Source: a virus. From it: 35,652 bases of DNA. The notes beneath the pieces were generated by a model. The model worked only from the letters and a program-made list of their open reading frames with translations. It was not told the DNA's origin and ran no database searches. Position numbers and translations under genes: made by a program. Position 1 is the stretch's first letter. The number at the start of each line of letters is the position of its first letter. Location of the stretch: positions 1-35,652 of the IMG/VR virus record IMGVR_UViG_3300007542_000076; one strand, 5' to 3'. Positions 8,949 through 16,287 of the stretch are shown piece after piece.

Positions 8949-9956
8949 ATGGAAATACGAGTGTACGACATGACGATAAATGCGAACGACGAAACGGGGG
9001 TGGATTTTAATTCCTTCGTTGACGGTCCGGCGCACATTCGTTCTTTCGAAATGTATAGTAAGCAAAAAGTGAAATTCGCTATAGACGAAGAAAAACGCAT
9101 TGTTACAGGTGTGTTTATTATGGCGGACTTTTTGATCTACAGACGCGACGAACAGCACGGCGAACACTTCGTGAAGTTCTCACCGGACACGATTTGGGCC
9201 ATTCGAAACAAGTTCTTTAAAAAAGGGTACAACGTTAACACGAACGTGCAGCACAAAACGACCGTAAAAGGTGCAGTGCTTGTGGAAAGTTACATCGTGC
9301 ACGCTACAGACCCGCGCTTCACAAAAGTGCCGGAGATCTTGGCGAAGCAAAAAGTTAACGACGGGTCCTGGATTGGAAGCTATCACATTGAAAACGACGC
9401 ACTCTGGCAGGACTGCAAAAACGGAATTTTCAACGGCTTTTCAATCGAAGGCTATTTCGACAAAACAGCAACTAATATCAAAACAAATATGAGCAAAAAG
9501 AAAAAAGGGCTTTTCCAAAGCATTTTTGGGTCGGAAGGCGGCAAAGATACGATGGGTGAAGTAACAACCGTAGACGGCATTGTGCTTTCTTTTGAAGGTG
9601 ATTTAGCGGTAGGCACTGCGGTTACTATCGAAATCGACGGTAAACCGACAGCCGCACCCGCAGGCGACCACCAGGTAGAAATCGACGGGACCGTGTACGC
9701 AGTGACTTTGGACGACGAAGGAAAAGTAGCCACGATGGACGAAGTAGAAGCCATGAGCGAAGAAGCTGAAATCCTGGCGGAAGCTATGCGGAAAATCGTA
9801 AAAGAAGCTAAGACAGAATTCGCAGAAATGCGAAAAGAAAACGTGGCTTTGAAAGCACGCGTGCAGGTCTTGGAAGCGGGCGGAAAGTTTAACAAGGACC
9901 CTAAAAAATCCGGTGAAGAAACTGGCAAAAAAGGATTCCAAAAAATCTTATCGTAA
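8949..9956 (+). CDS. Prohead serine protease fused to scaffold domain (XkdF-like)
   Basis: 335 residues from the ATG at 8949. An upstream GTG (8868) would add 27 basic residues not expected in the family. Residues ~15-175 resemble XkdF-type prohead proteases: DETGVDFNSFVDGPAHIRSF, candidate catalytic His102 (NVQHKTTV), VLVESYIVHAT (113-115 region), and GIFNGFSIEGYF with candidate nucleophile Ser165. Residues ~203-265 are beta-rich (two similar segments around VDGIVLSFEGDLAVGTAV), and ~265-312 form a coiled coil typical of scaffolds. It is directly upstream of the capsid gene, sharing the A of TAATG. The protease would mature the prohead and remove the scaffold. Confidence 0.75.
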   Translation: MEIRVYDMTINANDETGVDFNSFVDGPAHIRSFEMYSKQKVKFAIDEEKRIVTGVFIMADFLIYRRDEQHGEHFVKFSPDTIWAIRNKFFKKGYNVNTNVQHKTTVKGAVLVESYIVHATDPRFTKVPEILAKQKVNDGSWIGSYHIENDALWQDCKNGIFNGFSIEGYFDKTATNIKTNMSKKKKGLFQSIFGSEGGKDTMGEVTTVDGIVLSFEGDLAVGTAVTIEIDGKPTAAPAGDHQVEIDGTVYAVTLDDEGKVATMDEVEAMSEEAEILAEAMRKIVKEAKTEFAEMRKENVALKARVQVLEAGGKFNKDPKKSGEETGKKGFQKILS

Positions 9957-10972
9957 TGGCGAGAACTAAAAAAGTGAAACAGAAATTCCACGCCCGGTTA
10001 AAAGACGAATTCGATTTCGACGTATCGAACATCGGGGCCTATGTGGACGAACAAAGCGAAGATATTCTGGTCGCGTTGATTGAAGGCGGAAGCCTAGTTA
10101 GCCGCGTTCAGGTTATGGAAGGCGTAAAGGGTAGCGAGAAAATCAAACTGCTCGAAATGGACACGCCTTTGCAGAGCGCAGAGAACTGCGGAAAAACGCC
10201 GGACGGAAATATCATTTTCCACGACAAGACGATTAGTTCTGTGCCTGTCAAAATTGACATGTCAACTTGTAACAAAACGTTGAAAAGTACGTGGGCGCAA
10301 ATTCTCCTATCTTTAGGAAAACGAGCGGAAAAAGAAGATTTGCCTTTGGACGACGTAATCGCAGCATTCGTAATCAAGCGCGGACGATTGAAAAATCAAG
10401 ACATCATGTTCAAAGGGGACACGGCTTCGGCCAACCCGGATTTGGTGCACTACGACGGTTACATCAAAAAATGGAAAGCAGATCCGCTCATCCCGGCTCA
10501 AACTTTCGCAGGTCCTACAACGGCGGCGAATGCTTTCGCACGTTACGTGCAGGTCGCGAATGCGGCTTCCAGTAAATTGTTGGACAACGGAATCAAACCT
10601 GAACTGATTATGCCACGCGCGGAAGCGAAAAAAATCGTAGCAAACATCTGGGCAGATAAAGACTACAACGCTTTGTTGAATGTAAAAGAAGAAGGCGCGG
10701 AAATGTCTTTCGAATTGCCTACAACGAACATCACTGTGCGTACTTATTCGCAGCTAGCAGAAGGCACGTTAACCGAAGTAGGAGCGAACGCGCCGGAAGT
10801 GTACTTAGTACCTTACGAGTTCATGTTTTTCGCTACCGATTTGGAAGGCGACATCGACGAATTCTGGTTGAAGTACGAAGAAATTCAGGAAAAGCTATTT
10901 TTTGGTGCCGAGTGGGGTTCTGGCGTAGAATACGTCTACCCTGAGTACTTCGGTAAAATCGTTTTAACTTAG
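9956..10972 (+). CDS. Major capsid protein
   Basis: 338 residues, the expected size for an HK97-fold capsid protein without a large N-terminal delta domain. That is consistent with a separate scaffold on the preceding gene. It has an N-terminal arm, a beta-rich E-loop-like region (SRVQVMEGVKGSEKIKLLEM, VPVKIDMSTC), a long spine helix region and a C-terminal part EVYLVPYEFMFFATDLEGD typical of the axial domain. Position between protease-scaffold and tail tube genes supports the call. The ATG overlaps the previous stop by one base. Confidence 0.8.
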   Translation: MARTKKVKQKFHARLKDEFDFDVSNIGAYVDEQSEDILVALIEGGSLVSRVQVMEGVKGSEKIKLLEMDTPLQSAENCGKTPDGNIIFHDKTISSVPVKIDMSTCNKTLKSTWAQILLSLGKRAEKEDLPLDDVIAAFVIKRGRLKNQDIMFKGDTASANPDLVHYDGYIKKWKADPLIPAQTFAGPTTAANAFARYVQVANAASSKLLDNGIKPELIMPRAEAKKIVANIWADKDYNALLNVKEEGAEMSFELPTTNITVRTYSQLAEGTLTEVGANAPEVYLVPYEFMFFATDLEGDIDEFWLKYEEIQEKLFFGAEWGSGVEYVYPEYFGKIVLT

Positions 10973-10976
10973 TATT

Positions 10977-11510
10977 ATGTGCGAATTCACAGAAGGAAAA
11001 GCTACTTTTTGCGATGCGCCTGGAGGTTCTAAAAGAGCCTTCATGTGGTCGCTTAAAGATTCGCTCGGATTGAGCAATTATGCTACGGCCCCTGTGGTCG
11101 TAGATGGTGAAATTACTGCAATGGCGTTAAAACCTACGAAGTACATTTACCAGTTCAATGTTGAGCCTGAAACTATCGAAGCCAATGCGGACAGCATAGG
11201 CGAAGCCGCGAAAAATTCGACGGCTCACGAGCACAAGACTGTAGTAACCTTGGCCGGTAATACGGCAGAGGACATCGCTGCAGGCGTTAAAGCTATCAAA
11301 GGGCGCGTGGGTGTCGCTTTGGAGTTAAACGACGGCTCGTTCGAAGTTTACCACTACGAAGAAGGCCGCGGCGGAAAAGTACAACGCTCGCGAAGCCCTG
11401 GAAAAATGCTAGACGACGCGAACGGGTCTGTGTGGACAATCACTTCCAGACAAATAGGACCAGAAGCGAAAATCTCGTCTGTGCTTCTCTTAGGCATGTT
11501 GGCGCCGTAG
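10977..11510 (+). CDS. Putative tail tube (major tail) protein
   Basis: 177 residues. It matches the pattern of small major tail proteins in Bacteroidota phages: a short Cys-containing start followed by GGSKRAFMWSLKDSLG, a beta strand MALKPTKYIYQFNVEPET, a central strand-helix-strand block (HKTVVTLAGNTAEDIAAGVK, GRVGVALELNDGSFEVYHYE), and a final SVWTITSRQIGPEAKISSVL strand. It lies four bases after the capsid gene and just before an intrinsic terminator, as expected for a protein needed in many copies. A head decoration or head-tail joining role is the alternative. Confidence 0.6.
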   Translation: MCEFTEGKATFCDAPGGSKRAFMWSLKDSLGLSNYATAPVVVDGEITAMALKPTKYIYQFNVEPETIEANADSIGEAAKNSTAHEHKTVVTLAGNTAEDIAAGVKAIKGRVGVALELNDGSFEVYHYEEGRGGKVQRSRSPGKMLDDANGSVWTITSRQIGPEAKISSVLLLGMLAP

Positions 11511-11547
11511 TATCGGCCTGCGATAGTCTAACTAATCACAATTAAAG

Positions 11548-11576
11548 GCGGACTCTATAACGGGGTCCGCTTTTTT
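11548..11576 (+). terminator. Intrinsic terminator after capsid-tail tube genes
   Basis: Stem GCGGACTC (11548-11555) and GGGTCCGC (11563-11570), loop TATAACG, followed by six T (11571-11576). One G-U pair, otherwise perfect. It lies 37 bases after the tail tube stop and would lower transcription of the portal and connector genes relative to capsid and tail tube. Confidence 0.85.
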
Positions 11577-11580
11577 GTGT

Positions 11581-11588
11581 TAAATTTG
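11581..11588 (+). promoter_or_regulatory. Possible -7 element in front of the portal block
   Basis: TAAATTTG fits TAnnTTTG exactly and is followed after four bases by the ATG at 11593. It lies immediately after the terminator. No TTG lies at the expected distance upstream, because the terminator stem occupies that place, so the call is weak. Confidence 0.3.
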
Positions 11589-11592
11589 AAAT

Positions 11593-11943
11593 ATGGTAAC
11601 GATCAAAAAGGACATGTTAAACAAAGTTGGTTTCACCCTCAGTGAATTATCCATCTGCGGCGAGCCGGCCGAATACCGCATGGTATTTGTTTCTGAGAAC
11701 AGCAAAGACGTTACCTACGAATTAACCAAAATTCCGATTAACCTCAGCACAAGATTGCAAGTTTTCGAGATCGACGAAGGCACCGAAATTGATTTCGCAG
11801 TCGAAGGCTTCTACACGTACGAAATATACCAAACCCAGTCCGATAACCTGGTCGAAGTAGGACTGCTTCGCGTTCAAGGCGCAGGCGAAAACCTACAGAC
11901 GGTAACGACTACCAAAAACCCCCAAGTATATGCCAGAGACTAA
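11593..11943 (+). CDS. Small structural-region protein, unknown function
   Basis: 116 residues, all-beta in appearance. Segments such as FVSENSKDVTYELTKIPINLS, FEIDEGTEIDFAVEGFYTYEIYQTQ and LVEVGLLRVQG follow a pattern I associate with small proteins encoded near capsid or tail genes of Flavobacteria-type phages, which suggests an Ig-like or head-fibre-like fold. No catalytic motif is visible. It starts just after the terminator and overlaps the portal gene by 14 bases. A minor virion component is the best inference. Confidence 0.5.
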   Translation: MVTIKKDMLNKVGFTLSELSICGEPAEYRMVFVSENSKDVTYELTKIPINLSTRLQVFEIDEGTEIDFAVEGFYTYEIYQTQSDNLVEVGLLRVQGAGENLQTVTTTKNPQVYARD

Positions 11944-13675
11944 AACAGAAACGAAGAAACGAATTCGCGTAGGGCGTGCGGCTTTTAGGGCTGCAGAGAA
12001 TCCAGAAGCTAGCGAAAAAGTTTCGCGCGGAACCGGCTTCGGAAAAGGCATCGTTAAATGGGGCAAAAAAAATCTTTATCCGCACGAACTTGTCGCGTAC
12101 AGACAAGACAATCCTATCCACGGCGGAATCATTAACCAGAAAGTTACTTTTATGTCTGCAGCGGGTGTGGATATTACAGGCCTAGACGAAGAAATCCGGC
12201 AGGCCCTGGAAGACGCCCTGGAAGACGTAGTGGACGACTTCGAAACGTTCAACGGCTTCGCCGTACGATTTAAGCGAGTAGGCGAAACCTGGAAACCTTC
12301 GCACGTGGATTTCGAATCTGTTCGGTATAAGTCCGAAGGAAACCTGTTCGCCATTTCTGACGATTGGAGTGCATCGAAACAAACTGCAGAACTCACGAAT
12401 TATGAAGAAATAATAGACCTGAGATACGCGCAGCTATCCGGCGAAGGTGACGACCGGGACGACGAAGCGCTACTGTATTGCAAAGTGAAGCCAAAACAGC
12501 GGATCTTGAAAAATGGCCGGCTTTCGCTCGGCTACTATCCGGTGCCTGTTTACGTTGGCGCTATCGTTTCCATTCTTGCAGGAATAGAGCAGGACTACTT
12601 CGCCTATTCAGAATCGATGAACGGGTACAAAGGCGGCACGCTTGTTAGTCTCAACAATGGCGAGCCGGACACCGAAGAAGAAGCGGACGAAATAGCGGAC
12701 GGCATCAAAGGCGATTCGACGGACCGAGACACCCAGGGCGGCGTAACTGTTGTATTCGCAGACGGGTCCGAAAATGCAGCGACGGTTCAATCTTTGAACG
12801 GCAACAATTTAGATAAAAGGTACATTGCTTCAAATAAGGAAATTCGAAGCAAAATTCTTATAGGCCATTCGGCCGGCTCGCCTACTCTTTTCGCAGTGAA
12901 TAGCGAAACTATGTTTGGATCGAAAGAAGAAATGGAAATTTCTTACACCCTGTTTTCGAACAACTACGTTAACAAGCGCCAAAAATTCATAGCCGGTTCG
13001 CTCGAATGGGCTTTCGCTCGTTTAGGCAAAGTTGGCGCCGTGGTCGCTTTTAGAAAATACGTTTTAGATTTGGGCGTTTCTACAGAGGTGGCCGCTACGA
13101 AAATGGCCGTAAAAAAGAAAGATCCAGTTTTGCAAATGTTGTCCACGATGGGCAAGCCGCGCAAAGGTGCAAACGTTATCAAAAGTAGAACTTTCGACCA
13201 GGAAACCACAGACGAAGATTTCCTGGCCGAAGCACAAACCGAAAATTTCGCGTCGCTTTCAAAGAATCAAAAAATGATCGTGAAAATGATCGGCGAAGGC
13301 AAAACGTTTTCGGAAGTCTCGAAAGCACTCGGAAAAGGTGCCCTGGGCCTTAGCCTGGAAATCGCCAGACTGAACCTCAAAGGCGTTCTGGACGGTTGGA
13401 AACTTTCGGAAGCTGAGGACGTGAAACTGGAAGTGCGCTATAGTTACGAAGTCAAAGCCGGAATGGGCGAAATACTCATACCTACGTCGCGCGATTTCTG
13501 CGTAGACATGGTAGGCCTGGACAGGTTATACACCCGGGACGAAATAGAACGCCTTTCGGCGGCCTTAGATACGGACGTGTGGCGTTATCGCGGCGGTTGG
13601 TACACAGACCCAGACACGGGCATAACGAAGCCGTCCTGTCGTCACGAATGGAAACAAAACGTAGTTAGATTATGA
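11930..13675 (+). CDS. Portal protein
   Basis: 581 residues, somewhat long but within the range of phage portal proteins, which form the dodecameric channel at one capsid vertex. Portal-type features are the early segment KWGKKNLYPHELVAYRQDNPIHGGIINQKVTFM-like sequence (about residues 44-75), the VPVYVGAIVSILAGIEQDYFAYSESMNGYKGG region with a helix before the crown, and the IASNKEIRSKILIGHSAGSPTLFAV stretch followed by FGSKEEMEISYTLFSNNYV. The C-terminal ~170 residues (from about 410) contain a Lys/Glu-rich extension ending in a YRGGWYTDPDTG segment. It overlaps both neighbours. Confidence 0.8.
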   Translation: MPETKTETKKRIRVGRAAFRAAENPEASEKVSRGTGFGKGIVKWGKKNLYPHELVAYRQDNPIHGGIINQKVTFMSAAGVDITGLDEEIRQALEDALEDVVDDFETFNGFAVRFKRVGETWKPSHVDFESVRYKSEGNLFAISDDWSASKQTAELTNYEEIIDLRYAQLSGEGDDRDDEALLYCKVKPKQRILKNGRLSLGYYPVPVYVGAIVSILAGIEQDYFAYSESMNGYKGGTLVSLNNGEPDTEEEADEIADGIKGDSTDRDTQGGVTVVFADGSENAATVQSLNGNNLDKRYIASNKEIRSKILIGHSAGSPTLFAVNSETMFGSKEEMEISYTLFSNNYVNKRQKFIAGSLEWAFARLGKVGAVVAFRKYVLDLGVSTEVAATKMAVKKKDPVLQMLSTMGKPRKGANVIKSRTFDQETTDEDFLAEAQTENFASLSKNQKMIVKMIGEGKTFSEVSKALGKGALGLSLEIARLNLKGVLDGWKLSEAEDVKLEVRYSYEVKAGMGEILIPTSRDFCVDMVGLDRLYTRDEIERLSAALDTDVWRYRGGWYTDPDTGITKPSCRHEWKQNVVRL

Positions 13676-14175
13676 AAAACGTAATGCTTATCGATGCCGA
13701 AGGCGTCAAAAAACTAGGCTATGTGCAGAGCAACGTACTGCCGCACACCGTAGACGTGACGATCCAACGCGTACAACGTACAATGCTAAAAAAGGTAATG
13801 GGCAAAACGCGTTACATAGACCTGCTAGACAAGGTTTCCGCTTCGCTTCCACCTACGGCCGTTATCGTGCCACTAGACCCGGAAACGTCCGAACTTTTAT
13901 ACGACTATGTGCACCCGTATATCGCCGCAGCGGTGGACTACAAAATAGTTCTGCCATTGACAGTGCAACTGCGAGCGGCCGCAGCGGGAAAATCCAAAGA
14001 CGAAAACTTCGACGCGTCCGAACTTACAGAACTGCTTCGACTTCGCGACCAACTGAAACAGGACGTGGCCGCGTTCACCGAAGACCTGCAGGAAAAATTG
14101 GAAGAAGACAACAACTGCGAAACCCCTGCAGCAAAGAAAGGAAATTCACCCTGGCGAAACATCAAATTTAAGTAG
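13672..14175 (+). CDS. Putative head-tail connector protein
   Basis: 167 residues. The helical part (VQSNVLPHTVDVTIQRVQRTML, then a TRYIDLLDKV segment, and LLYDYVHPYIAAAVDYKIVL at about residues 64-83) follows the pattern of small connector or head completion proteins (DUF6712-like) located after the portal in Bacteroidota phages. A C-terminal coiled coil (about 105-145) rich in Asp and Glu follows. The start ATG overlaps the portal stop (ATGA). The role comes from position and a weak family pattern. Confidence 0.5.
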   Translation: MKNVMLIDAEGVKKLGYVQSNVLPHTVDVTIQRVQRTMLKKVMGKTRYIDLLDKVSASLPPTAVIVPLDPETSELLYDYVHPYIAAAVDYKIVLPLTVQLRAAAAGKSKDENFDASELTELLRLRDQLKQDVAAFTEDLQEKLEEDNNCETPAAKKGNSPWRNIKFK

Positions 14176-14177
14176 AA

Positions 14178-14303
14178 ATGCAAAGACCTAAGCTGAGCAA
14201 AAAGACCGTACAAAAATTAAAAACTGCACATGAAAACAACACTGCGACAAATCGACAAAGGACTGGAAAAAATAGCCGCAGGACTAAAACTGCAAGTAGC
14301 TGA
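14178..14303 (+). CDS. Possible very small basic protein (uncertain)
   Basis: An ATG two bases after the connector stop opens a 41-codon frame (MQRPKLSKKTVQKLK...), very rich in Lys, Arg and Thr, ending at TGA 14301-14303. Its second half lies inside the start of the next gene in another frame. It fills an otherwise empty 54-base gap, but nothing else supports it. Confidence 0.2.
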   Translation: MQRPKLSKKTVQKLKTAHENNTATNRQRTGKNSRRTKTASS

Positions 14304-14706
14304 TTATTTCTGGGGCGACTGGCCGGATTCTTACAACCATCGCGCGCAGAAATACCCTGCAGTCGTGTGCAACGTTCCGCCGGGCCTTTCTTTCACTAAG
14401 ATAACTACCCTGCAGCTTAACATAATTTGCGTGGACCAGGTGGCCGAAGGGCAAACAAACCTAAAAGAAGTTGAATCCGATACACTGCAGACGCTTCACG
14501 ACATCTACAAAGTGCTGAAATTCTCGCCGAACTGGCAGGAATTCTGCGTCGTGTCTTCGTGCTCGGTCCCGTTGAAGTTCAAAGATTCGTGCCCGGACGT
14601 TGTGGCCGGTTGGCAGGCGACCTTGACTATGAAACTGATCGAAACCGTAGGCCTGTGCGACATAGAATTGCAGGACTACGACACTACTGAAAAAATAAAA
14701 TGCTAA
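14230..14706 (+). CDS. Putative tail completion / tail terminator protein
   Basis: 158 residues. The layout resembles tail terminator proteins of Bacteroidota phages: an N-terminal helix, then beta strands (YPAVVCNVPPG, KITTLQLNIICVDQV), a long helix LKEVESDTLQTLHDIYKVLK near residues 78-97, and a final strand region DVVAGWQATLTMKLIE. Such proteins cap the tail tube and join it to the head. It follows the connector gene on the same strand. Confidence 0.55.
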   Translation: MKTTLRQIDKGLEKIAAGLKLQVADYFWGDWPDSYNHRAQKYPAVVCNVPPGLSFTKITTLQLNIICVDQVAEGQTNLKEVESDTLQTLHDIYKVLKFSPNWQEFCVVSSCSVPLKFKDSCPDVVAGWQATLTMKLIETVGLCDIELQDYDTTEKIKC

Positions 14707-14725
14707 CCAATAAAAAAGTGAAATT

Positions 14726-14977
14726 ATGACTGGTACCGGGTTCCTCAATTTGATTAAAACGCATGGCCTTTCCATAGCGTTAATGCTAGGCGGGCTATAT
14801 TTCTTAAATGATAAGCTAAATAACGCCGAAGCGCGGATCTTGGCCGTTGAAGAACGACTGCACAACTGTTACGAGAAATTAATAGTGCCTAAAACATCGA
14901 GCAGAACGGCTCAAAATAGCGAAACAGTTGTATTCGTTAAGCCGAAGGACCTCGAAATCGTCCCGGAAGACGTCTAG
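14726..14977 (+). CDS. Small membrane protein, holin candidate
   Basis: 83 residues with one hydrophobic segment at about residues 13-28 (HGLSIALMLGGLYFL), then an amphipathic helix LNNAEARILAVEERLHN and a polar tail. No signal peptide cleavage site is evident. A single-span protein with a coiled coil, placed last in the late operon and directly facing the spanin and endolysin genes, fits a holin or holin accessory that releases the endolysin. It ends in the same CTAG as the opposing gene. It could instead be an unrelated membrane protein. Confidence 0.5.
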   Translation: MTGTGFLNLIKTHGLSIALMLGGLYFLNDKLNNAEARILAVEERLHNCYEKLIVPKTSSRTAQNSETVVFVKPKDLEIVPEDV

Positions 14978-15429
14978 GGCTTCGCTGTGCGTCGTTTCCA
15001 TAGAATGTAGGCTACTGCTACCAGTAAGGCTGCGAAAGTCCAGTAGAACGCCCAATTTGAGCCTGTTTTATTTTCTTGTCTGGTTTCTGTGCGGTCCGTT
15101 TTTGCTTCCTGGCGGATTTTCACCCGGTCTTCTTTCGCCTGCAGCTTCTTTTCCTGTCGTGTGCTCACCTTGCTAGGGTCCAATACCGTTTTCGACGTAA
15201 TCACTTCGTAGATGGTGTCTTTCACATAGTACCACATGTAGTTTGTATCGCCTATTGTTACGGTCATTGAATCAAGTACCTGTACTTCTACCAGAGTAGT
15301 ATCGTTATACGACGCGACGACTTCCGGGTGCTTTTCCAAGATCCGCGAAATGCGTTTTTCGGCGTTACAACTGAGCGAGCAAAGCAGCACCATAGCTGCG
15401 AGCAAAAATGTAAGTTTTGAATTTTTCAC
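14974..15429 (-). CDS. Candidate unimolecular spanin (lipoprotein with C-terminal membrane anchor)
   Basis: 151 residues. An N-terminal hydrophobic signal with lipobox-like SLSC places the lipidated Cys at 21, followed by EKRISRILEKHPEV. The middle part has beta strands and a charged coiled coil (about 88-122, many Lys, Glu, Arg, Gln). A C-terminal membrane segment lies at about 125-143 (WAFYWTFAALLVAVAYILW) with positive residues after it. A protein anchored in the outer membrane by lipid and in the inner membrane by its C-terminus is the layout of u-spanins such as T1 gp11, which fuse the two membranes at lysis. It starts with GTG in a GTGA overlap with the amidase stop. Confidence 0.6.
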   Translation of the reverse strand: MKNSKLTFLLAAMVLLCSLSCNAEKRISRILEKHPEVVASYNDTTLVEVQVLDSMTVTIGDTNYMWYYVKDTIYEVITSKTVLDPSKVSTRQEKKLQAKEDRVKIRQEAKTDRTETRQENKTGSNWAFYWTFAALLVAVAYILWKRRTAKP

Positions 15430-16019
15430 GATAGGTGTTTTTGTATGTTAATCATTCCGTTGAAGATCGCTTCTGCGAATTGGTCCGGGTTTTCGAGCAT
15501 CATTCTGCAGTCGGGTTCCCAGGTGTCCATAAATGCGCACTCGATCAAAAAGGCCCGGCACTTCACTGTTCGGATTATGTGGAAATTCGCTTCTTTGTCC
15601 CTGTCGCCGTCGGACGTGTCCGCACGTAGTTTGAAAGGGCGCAAAGTTCGTTCCATGGAATCGATCATCATTTCGGCCAAAGGGTCGCTGCCTGTTTCGC
15701 CCACCGAAGTGAAGACCTCGAAGCCGGTTCCTTTGCCTGCGTTCGCGTGTATCTCGATTAGTACGAAATCTTTATGGACTGCGTAGAGCGCGTCTGTTCT
15801 GCGTATTCTTTCAGTTCTGGAAATGTCCTGCAGTTCCGGCACTATGTCTGTGGCCGTGTAGCCGTGAAGGGCGCAAAGCGCCATAATTCGTGCAACTACT
15901 TTGCGGTTAAAATCACCTTCGTAAATGCTTCGCCCGTTCGGGTGGTGGAATTGTTTTCCGCTTGTCTGGTAGACGAAATCAATTATGCCGCCGTGCCCGT
16001 TTATTAAACCAAAGTGCAT
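15426..16019 (-). CDS. N-acetylmuramoyl-L-alanine amidase (endolysin)
   Basis: 197 residues, a single Amidase_3-type domain with no cell-wall-binding module. It cleaves the bond between N-acetylmuramic acid and the stem peptide. The zinc ligands and catalytic residue are visible: His9 (INGHGG), Glu34 (IYEGDFNR), His91 (IEIHAN) and Glu160 (LIECAFM). No signal peptide is present, so release to the periplasm would depend on a holin. It is the second to last gene of the leftward arm and is followed by the spanin candidate with a four-base overlap. Confidence 0.9.
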   Translation of the reverse strand: MHFGLINGHGGIIDFVYQTSGKQFHHPNGRSIYEGDFNRKVVARIMALCALHGYTATDIVPELQDISRTERIRRTDALYAVHKDFVLIEIHANAGKGTGFEVFTSVGETGSDPLAEMMIDSMERTLRPFKLRADTSDGDRDKEANFHIIRTVKCRAFLIECAFMDTWEPDCRMMLENPDQFAEAIFNGMINIQKHLS

Positions 16020-16032
16020 ACTTTTTTTTCTG

Positions 16033-16287
16033 CTAATCTACAAAATTATTCTGATTTCTGGGACGATGCGCACAACCCCATATAGGCATAACTGTGCCGC
16101 CCCAGTGTCGCGACTTAGCCACAGAATCGCGAATAATCAAAACGCGGTAACCTAAACGCTTTTCCCAAATTTTCTTATAGCGCTTTTTTATTTTTCTAGG
16201 AATGCGCCCGCGCTGCACGTAGGTGCTTAATCCTGCTACGTCGTAGCTGAAATCGTCTTTCAGTTTTTGCGTCAAGTTTCTTTTCAT
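16033..16287 (-). CDS. Small basic protein, unknown function
   Basis: 84 residues, strongly basic (KIKKRYKKIWEKRLGYRVLII in the middle). It has an N-terminal helix and a C-terminal part with Trp, Cys and His (GGTVMPIWGCAHRPRNQ). No family recognised. The start codon overlaps the helicase stop (ATGA at 16284-16287) and the amidase gene follows 13 bases after its stop. It therefore links the replication and lysis genes. A nucleic-acid-binding role would fit the charge, but that is only inference. Confidence 0.6.
   Translation of the reverse strand: MKRNLTQKLKDDFSYDVAGLSTYVQRGRIPRKIKKRYKKIWEKRLGYRVLIIRDSVAKSRHWGGTVMPIWGCAHRPRNQNNFVD

Noticed and set aside
9452-9991. 179-codon open frame on the minus strand
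   Set aside because: Antisense to the protease-scaffold gene and rich in Ser and Ala from mirrored Glu/Lys/Ala codons; no promoter or start context.
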